The translations under genes and the position numbers were made by a program. A stretch of 64,000 bases of DNA from Nymphaea colorata (taxonomy: Eukaryota; Streptophyta; Magnoliopsida; Nymphaeales; Nymphaeaceae). Within the stretch, counting starts at the first letter, position 1; each line of letters opens with the position of its first letter. Below, piece by piece: positions 10,469 to 22,400 of this stretch. The notes under the pieces were generated by a model. The model was not told where the DNA came from. It was given only the letters and a program-made list of their open reading frames with translations, and made no database searches. The stretch spans positions 6,563,500-6,627,499 of the forward strand of contig NC_045149.1 in the NCBI RefSeq assembly GCF_008831285.2, read 5' to 3'.

Positions 10469-13400
10469 GCATGCCTCCCCATGCTAGGCCTCCTGCTGTG
10501 CATCTGATCTTAATTGGATGCACTGGAATCTAAAAGCCAAGAAAACATACTGAGAGTGTTGGAGATGGATGCCGTTGTTGCTAGTGTTCCGGAATTTGAC
10601 TCTTTGATCATGGGTTGAAGGGCCGTCATGATTTGATTCAACGTTGTGGATATAGATGAGAGATCACATCCTTCATTTGCGACATTTGCGGCCTTTCTTT
10701 GATCAAATTGTCTAATGTTGTAATGTCCACCTTGAGGATATGAAATTCCCCGGTTGTGTTGCCCTCCTTGAGGATATGAAGTTCCTCCTTTGAGAAAATT
10801 TCCTCCAAGATTCCGCGATTGTCCTTCATTGTTGTTCAACTTTGGGCAACTAGGTCTTATGTGACCCGGTTCATGACAAAAGTGGCAAATAACTTTATAT
10901 TCTCCTCTAATTTGATTCTTAAAGTGAGGAGGTCTAAAAGACTTGATGTTGTTTCCAGGTCTAGAGGCGGCTAAGGCTCTTTCTTCTTCTTGTTTTGAGA
11001 CAAGAACACTATCTTTATCCATTTCTTTGGATAATTTCATTCTAGTTTCCTCTCCACTTAGCTTTGTAAGAAGTTCATGAATGAGTGGAGGAGAGGATGA
11101 TGAAAGAAGGGCTGACCTTATTTGTTCAAATTCGGGTCGTAGCCCTTGAAGGAATTGAAAAAACCGAAATTCATCTATTTCATTTCTTGTAATTTCATGG
11201 CAATTGCAGTCAATCCCTAGTTCGGGACTTAGTTGATCTAACTCATTCCATACACTAGAAATTACCATGAAAAATTGTCTAACATTTTTCTCTCCTTGCT
11301 TGATACTTTGGGTCTTTTGAACCAAAAGATACTTTCGGGCCATATCTTTTTGGGTGAACATTCCCTTAAAGATATTCCCAAACTTCACTAGCCTTTTCAT
11401 AATACATAAGATTTTGGGCAATCCTAGGTTCAATACTTCCATAAATCCATTCTTTAATCCTAGAATTTTTAGCTTCCCAATCGTCTAATTTTTTGTAATA
11501 TTCATTCATAGCATTTTGTCTTTCCACTCCATCTAGTTGTTTTTCAATCTCATTTTCTATTTTGGTCAACTTGAGAGTGGGAGGGATAGACGTACCTCGT
11601 ACCTCTTATGAAGCCCCATAAATATTTTCCTTTGATATGCATTTCCAAACATTTTGCCCAAAGTGTATAATTGGTTCCGTCAAGCTTGTATGGAGCATAA
11701 TAGCTTCCTCCTTCGATTGACACTTTGGAGTCTTCCATGAGAGCAATACTTGAAACAATAATCTCCAATGAAGTCAAGAAAAACTCTTCTAGAAATTTCA
11801 CCAAACAGTTGGTGAGGAGCCGCAGCAAAAGGCCTTCAAAAAATTATATCCTCCAACAAAGAATCTCTTCAATCAAACCAGCAACATAAAATCTCAGCAG
11901 CAGCTTTTAACAAGCTTTGAGAATCAGCCCAATGGCTCTGATATCATGTGAAAAGTGACTATAACAGTCACAAAGAATACATATAATACCAAAAAGGCAC
12001 TAAGGCCAAGTGAAGAAGAGTAATACTCATTCAATAAACAATATGAAGGCTGTAAAACACAGCTTAGTTGGCACAAGGGGCAGCTCTACAATTTATACAA
12101 GGGAGAGTGAAGAGAAGGAGTAGAGGAGGCTGTTCTAGCCGTTGGAGATTCCAACGGCTCCTAAAAGAGCCGTTGGAACTCCCAACGGCTAGAACATTGG
12201 GTTAAAGGAAAATAATAAAAAAATAAAAGAATAAAATATATAGACAATAAAGCAGAAAAATAAATCCTAACCTAGATATAATATCCTAACATATCTTATT
12301 TTCTAACAAATATATCTTCACCAAGGTTGACCAGCCATTTTCTAGTTCCAATAGTTACTTGAACTTGAACTCACCGGGGTAGCAAAGAGATGAAGATCCT
12401 TGAAGGTGAAGAAAGAAAGAGTTTTAGAAGAAGATAAAAGAACAGAGATCTTAACGACCCAATCTAAAACTGATTCAAGTTCCTGTATGGTGGCTTCAAA
12501 CACACCTAGTAGCCAACTTCAGTTCACACTCAAAAGGGCCACAAATCAAAATCAACAACTAGTAAAAGAGGAGAAGTATATAAACCCCTCAACATTTATA
12601 AAATTAATTTATATAAGACTATTTTCTAATCCTTGCACACATATGAAGTGTTGAAATCCATCCTTGCGCTTCATATACCAAGTTTGAGTGTTGAACTGCC
12701 TTTGGTACGAATTGCAATAACCTGATCGAAAATTGACTTGAGCTTAGCATTAACGGGTCCCAACCTGTCTTGTATCTCACTTTTCGCACCCAAAAAGGCT
12801 AGAGGTCAAGAGGTCAAGAGTCAAGACAGCTGGTAGTAGACAACATGAGTGCATAAGCACTTCAAGATTTCCAAAAATCTTCGATATAAGAATATTTTCA
12901 AGTCCTTCCACACACATAGGATGTTATAGAGGGGTTAAGAATTTTATAATCTTTTTCTGAATTTATGTGCCCATGGAGATGAGGATAAATGCCATTATTT
13001 TGAAATTTAATTAAGCAGGTCAAACAAGAGAATATCTCAAGAGAATGTATGCCACAATTAACACAAATACTCTACAATGAGAGATGACTATAAAAGAGTA
13101 CTTTCCAAGTTATCATGAATAGCAGAAGATTGAATGGAGGAAACTTTTGGATAGGTAGGAAGAATCAACTCTTTTGAACATAAATGGCAATGAAAAGCCA
13201 CTGGAGTGCGCCAAAAACAAATGGAGGAACAGCACTTCTTTAACTTTCCCAAAGGGTGTAGTGGCGCAAATGGCACACTCTTCAAAAATTGTTGAGCTTA
13301 CTGACTTTTACCTGAAAGGTAGCAAGTGCTGAATCCCTTGATGCTCCTGAATGCACAGATAATTCCACAAAATCTAAACAAATGAAAACCTTCATGGAAG

Positions 13401-16400
13401 CCCATTCATCTTGAACCTGAGATGAAAACCTTCTGACATGTGATGTTTCAGCAATGTTTTGCTCGAGAATATCATCTTCAGTTTTGTTTTCATGAACAAG
13501 TGGAGGCATAGCATTCGGAGTTTCTGAAATATTTGACAATGCGCACTCAGAAATGATGTGGTACTCCTTACAAGATAAAGCAGCTTTAAGCTCTGCCAAC
13601 TGCACATTCCACAATGAGAACATCAAAATGGAAAATGAAAATAATAGGAATATTTAGACAGCAATCATATATTTTGCAAACCTTGATAGACATCTCCAGG
13701 TCAGGGATTTGATGAAAAAGGTCACGAAGTGATCTCCTGATAACAACAGTTACTCCATTGATATCTTTGATGATATTTTCACCAGAATTTTTTCCAGTAC
13801 CAACTGACAAATCTATGCCCTCAATCTAGCCATCAGGAAAAAAGAGAAATGAGAATATACAGAAGAGACCCAAACGTAAAATTTAAACAAAAAAACAAAA
13901 AACAGACTTGATAGGAGAGATAATGGCAATTATGGCCTCAACATTGGCAAGCAGTACAAAAAAAAGCACACAGAACTTGAATAAACAGCTCAATTTATGA
14001 ATACGCAGGCAGCTCTGAGCGTTGTGGAAATTTCCCAGACCAGCCTTCCAGTTCTTTTAATTGCATGGAAGTGCCATAGTGGACATAGAACATGCAGAAA
14101 AAACAGATCTTCTCTAGCCAACATGAATCCAAGGCTCTTTAGACTGCACCAGCTGCTCACATGAGCAGAACCAAGAGGAAAGAGTGGAGACCCTTGCCCT
14201 ATCCTGTTGCTTCTTTAGGATTTTGGAAAGCAAAACTTTTGCACTGATCTTTTTCAGGTAAAAATCAAGGGCCCTTTCAGACGTTTGAATAGAATGTATG
14301 GTTCCTTTAGAAACTTCCTGTAAAAGATTTTGGCCAACCTAAACTCTTCACATTAGAAAAAAAAAAATCATACAAATAAGCTGTTAAAAGAGCCATATAT
14401 CTTGGAGGCCATCAGTCAGTTGTGTGATTGATGTTCAAGGAAGTTAAGGAACCAACCTGGCACATTTTGTAATTTGTAGTCCTGTACATCCGTAAAATAT
14501 TTTTTTGAATTTAGCAAAGCTACATGACCAGGTTGGGATTTCACATCCAAAATATAAGGTACATGAAACTATAGAATTTCTGAGAGTGATAAAGGCAACC
14601 TTCCTTAGCAAGAAAACAGATGTGAAATTAGATGTCAGTTAGATTTACTGTTCATACAAATGATGGTCATAACTGTAACCTTGCTTTATAAATACTTCTT
14701 CCTGTAGAAGTTCTACTGTGATCATAAAGATGCTGTGATGCCTTACCATCATTCTCAATGACCCTGCTCCTCTGCTTCCATAAGGAACTATAGTGGACAT
14801 GGTTCCACGTCACAGACAAATAACCTTGGTGTTTGTGAGCAAACGAAAGGAGATATACATCTAGTTTGTACTAATAATTAGAACAAAGGGCATATAACAA
14901 GGATACAGTTCCAATAAGGTGCATTGACCTTGAATTGCAAATGATTTCACAGCCAGATAAACATACCTCAAGTGTCAATATTTCTAAGTGCACAGCACTT
15001 GTATTATTCCTGTCCCCAGAGTACCAGTGGAACTCATTTTGGACTGTAATATGAAGAACATCTAACTCTAGGAAACTGCAAGGAAAGATAAATATATCAC
15101 ATAATTTAGAGGTACACAATGATTATCACAGACTAGGTTCTTCATTTAAAAAATTTCAAGCTTACTCATGGCTGTTTGTTCCACGAGGCATCAAAATTAT
15201 AGGCTTTTGAAGGGAAAGGTCAAATCTTATAGCAGGGGATCCTTCAATCTCACTAGTTGTAAACCATTTCTCTGTATTTGTCACTTGGTCCTTCAGTTTG
15301 ATAACAGTTGTTGGATCAGTGGGTACAAGCCCAATGAAATAATTAGTGACCTGTACCATTAGACAACAATGAAGATAATGATACAGTAATTGAGGATTAG
15401 TATCAAGGTTAAATAAACAGCAAAAGAGTGCAAATCAGATCAGCTACCTCCTGAATGAAGCGGTGCAGATATACAATCCTTACTTCCGAGAGCTGCCCAG
15501 AGAGCCCATAATCATAGCCTTCATAATCATCATCATCAACAGAGAATGAACTGAACTCCAACTGATTAAAGACGGTATTTAATTTCAAATAACTTATGAT
15601 GAGAGCAAAGGCAGTAAAAAAGGAGAATACAAGTGAAAGCTAAGGCAGTAGAAAAGGAGAACATTAAGGAACATATGATTCAATTAAACTCTCGCCCATA
15701 CCAAGGAAAAAACCAACTGTATAAAATAACACAATCTAAAGTGTCAATGAAAGTAAATGACTCGCACAATAAAGGCATTTAACCATATAGCGTACAGATA
15801 ATAGAATTATAAAATGCAGAGAATAAAGAGTCAAAATAGATTCTGAAAATGAAAAGGCATCATGATCATACCTAAGATGAAGCATGTCTTACAGAGACAG
15901 ATATTCAATTTCCAATAAATTAACTAGTTGCAGTTTACATACCAATAAGAATGTGCAGTAAAGTGAACCAATAACCTATATAGTATGTCTATGTCACATC
16001 TGTAAATGCCTATAATCATAGCCTCTATCATCATCATCATCAACAGAGAATGAACTGAATTCCAGCTGATTAGAGACAGCATTTAATTACGAAGAACTTA
16101 TGATGAGAGACACAACATTGAAAGTATATTTTTTCAAGTGATACAGCGTGAAAGCTAAGACAGCAGAAAAGGAGAATCCTGAGAGGACATATGATTCAAT
16201 TACAAACTGCCACCCCTATCAATGAGAAAACCAACTATACAAAATAACACAATTTCAAGTGTCACTGAAAGTAAATGACTTGGAAAATAAAGGCATTGGA
16301 CCATATAGCCTACAGATGCTAGATTCATTAAAGGCAGAGAAATAGAGAGAATAGATTCTGAAAAAAAAAGGCATCATGACCATATCTAAGATAACCATGT

Positions 16401-19400
16401 CTCACAGAAACAGATATTCAATTTCCAACAAATTAACTAGTTGATACTTTATAGTGTACATTTCAACATGAAGGTGCATTAAAGTAAACCAATAAACTAT
16501 ATTGTATGTCTATGTCAAATGTGTAAATGCAGGCTTTGATATGGATGCTAGTGCAGACACAAGTGTAGGAATCTCAAAAAGCTTGGACGTGGAAAAACAC
16601 CTACAGATAAAGAGTTACGCATGTTGATTAACAGGAAGAAGGATTTTGGAATAAATGTAAAATAGGGGTGGGGGGAGTCGGCATCCTAAAAAACCTGTTA
16701 GAGTTATTCCTGTAACCGGATAACCCAACTCTATAATTAGGGAGGGGATACAGAGTAAGGCTGAACAACGAGCCGAGCAACTCGAGCTCGGCTCGTTAAA
16801 ACTTGGCTCGAAATCGAGTTTGAGTCGGCTGTTTTTGTACACGAGCCGAGCTCAAGCTCGTATTTCGGCTCGTCCTTTTAGTCAAGCCAAGTTCGAGTTC
16901 ACTGAACTCGAACTTTTAAGCTCGACTCGGCTCGAGTAAAAATCGAATAGCAAAATGCAATTACTACTTATTTTGTTATTCTGTTTTGAGTTTCATTTCT
17001 CAACGTGTGTTCTCTCTCCTCACTCTTTTTTTTTCATCCAAATGGGAGGCCAGCACAGTCTCACCCACGACGGGCGATCCGTGAGGCTGCAAATCGCTTT
17101 TCCTCTGCTGCAGATCAGCTAATGCCCAAGGTGTTTACTTTCTCCATCTCTCAATCTCTCTCTCAATCTTAAACTCCCAAGGTTTCAGAAAATCCTCATT
17201 CAAGTGAGGGTTTTAGAAGTCCTCACTCAACGAGGGTTAAGTGAGTGAGGGTTTCTCCTTGCTACCTCGCTTGCTTGAGCAAGGGTAACCCTATTGCTCA
17301 CGTGAGCGAGGGTTTCTTGAACCCCTTGCTCAAAGGGTTTCTCTTTTTGAAACCCTTAAAAACCCACGCTTGACAAGGGTTGCGAGTGTTTCTTGAACCC
17401 CTTTCTCAAAGGGTTTCTCTTTTTGAAACCCTTAAAAACCTACGCTTGACAAGGGTTGAACGAGCGAGGGTTTCTTGAAACCACATTGCTCGAGCGGGTG
17501 AGGGTTTCAAAGTCTGAGCTTTTCCCATTTCAGAAACCCTCGTGGGAGGGAGCGAGAGTTTCTGTTCATAGAGTCCTCTGGAAATTTTTTTGTATTTATT
17601 TTTCTAAACTTAGATTCTTCCCTCTTCCTCAGCAGAACGACCTTCCTCTGCCGCCCCTGTTGTTGTAAACGAGTTTATCGAGCCTTGGACTCGAGCTCGA
17701 GCCGAACAAGAAGCTGTCATCGACCTTCCCCTGTCGCCCCTGCTGCTGTAAACGAGTTTATCGAGCCTTGGACTCGAGCTCGAGCTGAACAAGAAGCTGT
17801 CGCGTCGAGCTCGAGTTACTTCCATCGAGCCATTCTCGAGCTCGAGCCAAGCTCGAGCTCAAGATTTCATTAGTCCAGCCGAGCTCGAGCTGGTTAAACT
17901 CGGGCTCGACTCGGCTCGTGTTCACCCCTAATACAGAGAGAAAAGAAAACAGAAAAGGCCTGGCTACTACTTCAAATCAGGGATTTCATTTCTGTGTACG
18001 TATCTGGGTGTGTGATGTAATTGTATTGCAGGTGGCTTTCAGTTTGAAGGCAATCAATGGCCTAAGAGGGAACATATATCACCAAAGTGAGCCTTAGAAC
18101 AGCTGAAAAAGTGACAGAAAATGAAGCCCTTGTCATGGTACAAACCCTAGATCACCAGAAGAAGGAGCAAGGATTCAGTCAGAGGAACAGGCTTTGAAGA
18201 AGATGAGCCATGCTTAGGAAGGATCACCACTCAGGTATTTGTCCACCTCACCGAGCAGCAAACAAAAGAACAATCTGCTAATTGTGTTGGTTAAAGGCCA
18301 CAGACAGCACACAGCCAAAGGAAGGGAGTGGGGGAAGGCAACCCAGGTAATGCAGGCCTAGCTGGGGGTTGGCTCACTTAGGATTGTAGTTGGGACCTTT
18401 AGTGAAACACTCCAACTTGTCCATGTTAACATTCCTCAACCAATGATGCAAGACTTGGCAATTTGCATGAGGTGTGGGGTGCGAAGCTAGGTTGAGCGGT
18501 GGCTGGAACTGCTGCAGAAGTTCCATTCTCTGACGACACCATACTCACCGAGTGATAGTGTAAGTTTTTATAAGCGTAAAGGAGTGTAGTGGATTCAATT
18601 TAATAAAACGTTCACAGCCACTGAATGCCTTTTTTTTGTCTCCCTCAGTCAATCTTCATCAGTTCTGCACGTTAAGCTTAAGAATATATTTTTACTACTA
18701 AAATGGCTTGTCAAATTTGTTGAAGTATGTTAGATGGGTCTCGGGACCGGGTCTGGATCCGGATCCGATCCAGCTTGTAGCCCTTGTTGGGCATTATTTA
18801 AGTCGTGTAACCCTAATCCTTAAGGTGTGAATGAAAGACTAAGGAGAGAGAGAGTCTGGCGGCTAGTGGGCACCGACTCCTCCTCATTCGTGGTTTTTTC
18901 CCTCTTGTTGAGGGTTTTCCACGTTACATCGTGATTGTTGTTTCTCTTCCTCTTCTTGTTCGTGTTTCTACATGGTATCAGAGCCGACGAGTTTGAGAAA
19001 TTTTTAGGGGTTGTGAAGTTCCAACCCTAATATCTCTCACCGTTTCCATCGCCACCACTGCAGCAGCCACCGCCGCCGCCGCTGCCACCGCCGCCGCCGC
19101 CCCCGCTGTACCCAATACCACCGTCGCTGTTTCCGCCGCCGCCGGTGTCACCCTTTGCACCATCGCCATCGCAGCCACTCTTGCGGCGTCGCTTTTGCGC
19201 CGTCACTCATGCATTGTTGACCGTCGCCGTCACCGTTGTCCCTTGCGCCACTGCCTTTTTGCGTCGTCGTCCGAGAGAGAGAAGGAACCGCTTCCGTCGA
19301 GCGACATCGACGACCGTTTCCCCCAATCGACATTCCGTTCACTCTTGGGGTTGATTGGGAATCCGGTGAAGATATTACCTCTCTCTCTTTATCGTTCCTT

Positions 19401-22400
19401 TCTAGATAGAACTTGATTTTTCTCTCGTTCTTGTGACTTTATCCAAGGATATTACTGCCCGTTGGTGCTCTCCGTTGTCACCGGTGCCTCTCTTGTTGTA
19501 TCGCTGCTCGTGCCTCCTGTTGGACTATTTGTGATTATGGCAGCTTCTTCATCTATAGACGTGATGGCGGATTGCCGTATGAGGGAGTGGATCATTGACA
19601 GTGGCGCTACTCACCACATGACCAGCGATCCTAAGGTCTTTCATGGGTATAAGCTTTCATCAGGAAATTATCGTGTTTCCCTTGCCGATGGTTCATCTAT
19701 CTCTGTGGCTGGAAAAGGGAGTCTCCCACTTTTGAACAAGTTCTTAGTCCACAATGCTCTACATGTTCCTCATATTCCCTTGAATCTCTTGTCGGTTAGC
19801 AAGATCACGAAGGAGTTAAATTGCGAACTTATATTTTCCGCTGATCGCTGTGTTATGCAGGACTTGGTGACAGGGAATAGGATTGGGATTGGTCTAGCTT
19901 CTGACGGGCTCTATCGTTTACCTATGCGTGCTGCTCAGGCTCTCATGACGGCAGTCAGCCAAGCCACGAAGAATAGAGAGGACTCCCTTCAGTTGCTTCT
20001 ACGTTGGCATGAGCGCCTTGGACACTTGACTTTTGGCCTTCTTAGACAGTTGTTTCCTGATATATGTTCCAGGTTAGATATGACTATGGTGTCTTGTGAT
20101 GTCTGTCACCTGGCCAAACATGTTAGGGCTTCATACCCTTTGTCTAGCCATCGGTCTAATGAGATATTTGCGATGATTCATTCTGATGTGTGGGGGCCTG
20201 CAGGGATTCCTTCTTGTCATGGTTTTCAATATTTTATCACATTTATAGATGATTATTCTCGTAACACTATTGTCTACTTGCTGAAAGACCGTAGTGAAGT
20301 TCCTACCGTCATAGAGACTTTCATTGCTTATGTGGAAACTCAATATGGAGCATCTGTTAAGACATTACGATCTGACAATGCTCGAGAGTATATGTGCCAG
20401 TCTGGTGATAGCTTCTTTCAAAAAAAGGGAATTGTTCATGAGACTTCCTGTAGTTATACCCCTCCTCAAAATGGAGTTGCTGAACGAAAAAATCGTTAGT
20501 TATTGAATATGACTCGGGCTCTTCTTTTTCAACGTCATGTTCCAAAAAAGTATTGGGGGGATGCTGTGCTGACCAGTGCGTACCTTATAAACCGGTTGCC
20601 TAGTCGTGTGTTGAATGGAAAGACGCCTCACTCTTTGTTACCGGGGAGTCATGAACTTTGCTCTCTTCCACCCAGAGTTTTTGGTTGTGTTTGCTTTATT
20701 CACAATCATAGTCCTCACATTAAAAAGCTTGATCCAAGATCTATTAAGGGCATTTTTTTAGGGTATTCTCCCACTCAAAAAGGGTACAAGTGTCGAGACC
20801 CTTCCACTGGTCGGGCCTATGTTACCAAAGATGTCACTTTCCTTGAACATGTTTCCTATTTTGGTGAGAATCCTCTTCAGGGGGAGTACTCTATGTCACA
20901 GGAAGAGTATTCTCCGAGTCAGGAAATTCAGTTTACAGATTTTTTGGACTACAGGCGTGACTCCGTTGGTCCATCCAGTGAGGTGCATGAACAGGAGAAA
21001 AATGGAGAGTGTTCCACAGAGGCAGAAGAGAAGTGCAATCGTCTATTTGGGCAAGTTTACTCTAGGCGAAAAGTTTGTATAGATGAGATGACAGGTGGTG
21101 AGAATTCTACTCCCAATCCAATTAGTCCTTCCTTGGATGATCCAAGTCGTGAGCAGAAGCAACCTGTTGAAGAAGAGATTCAGACTGTTGCTGCTAGTGA
21201 AGAGCTTCCCATCGCGCTGCGAAAGGGTGTCAGGTCATGTACTCAACATCCTATTGGTAACTTTGTTTCATATTCTAGACTGAGCAAGGACTACAAATGC
21301 TTTGTATCTTCTCTTTCTTTGACTATGATTCCCAGGAATGTTGCTGAGGCTCAGAGTGATCCTAAGTGGACTTATGCAATGCAAGAAGAGATGGAAGCCT
21401 TGCGAAGAAACATGACATGGGAAGTTGTAAAGATTCCTGAGGCGGCTCACTTGGTTGGATCTAAGTGGGTCTACACCATCAAGTACAAACCAGATGGGAG
21501 TGTTGAAAGATACAAAGCTCGTCTTGTGGCCAAAGGGTTTAGTCAGAAATATGGGATTGATTATTTGGAGACCTTTGCTCCTGTTGCGAAGATGAAGACT
21601 GTCAAAGTCATTATCTCTTTAGTTGTGATGAAGGAGTGGAAGATGTACCAACTTGATGTCAAGAACGCATTTCTCAATGGAGACCTTGAAAAGGAAGTAT
21701 ATATGTGTATGCCTCCTGGATATGAGGAACCTGGATAATGTTGCAAGCTAAGGAAAGCTTTATATGGGCTCAAGCAATCTCCTCGAGCATGGTTTGAACG
21801 ACTCAGACTTGTCATGAGACAATGTGGATACCATCAAGGGAATGGAGATCATACACTCTTTGTGAAGAGAAATGAGCAAAAGGTTACTATTTTGTTGGTA
21901 TATGTTGACGATATGATTGTCACAGGTGATGATGAAGATGAAATAATGAAGTTAAAGAAACTGTTGGCGATCGAGTTTGATCTTAAGGACCTTGGTAAGT
22001 TGAAATACTTCCTTGGCATAGAAATTTGCTAGGTCTGGGACTAGCCTTGTGCTAAATCAACGGAAGTACACTCTAGATTTGTTAAAGGAGACTGAGAAAC
22101 TAGGGTGTAGACCAGCTTCTACTCCTCTAGATGCTGGCCATAAGCTAAGTCTTAGAGACGGGGAGCCACTCTGTGAAGAGGCAAAAAGAATATATCAATG
22201 TCTTGTAGGGAAGTTAATTTATCTTACTCTCACTAGACCTGATATTACCTTTGCTGTGAATGTGATGAGCCAGTTCATGCATGCTCCCACGGATGCCCAC
22301 TTGAAGGCTGTTGACAGGATCTTGTGCAAGTTGAAGAGGAATCCAGGCAAAGGTCTCTTATATGTCAAGCAAGACACTCTTGGGATTGAAGGTTATTCAG

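Larger units (their letters stand above)
10510..12308 (-). mobile_element. Truncated copia element: 5' LTR, primer site and gag only
   Basis: Read on the minus strand this has an LTR (12308-11947), a tRNA-Met type primer site (TGATATCAGAGCC, 11946-11934), an untranslated leader, then gag down to the first residues of protease. The rest of pol and the 3' LTR are missing. It belongs to a different copia family from the two plus-strand elements. It lies in intron 31 of the VPS13-like gene and in the same orientation as that gene. Confidence 0.88.

Noticed and set aside
17456-17668. 70-codon frame inside the hAT-type element as a transposase remnant
   Set aside because: No hAT dimerisation (hATC) or BED zinc finger motif; it is translated tandem repeat.
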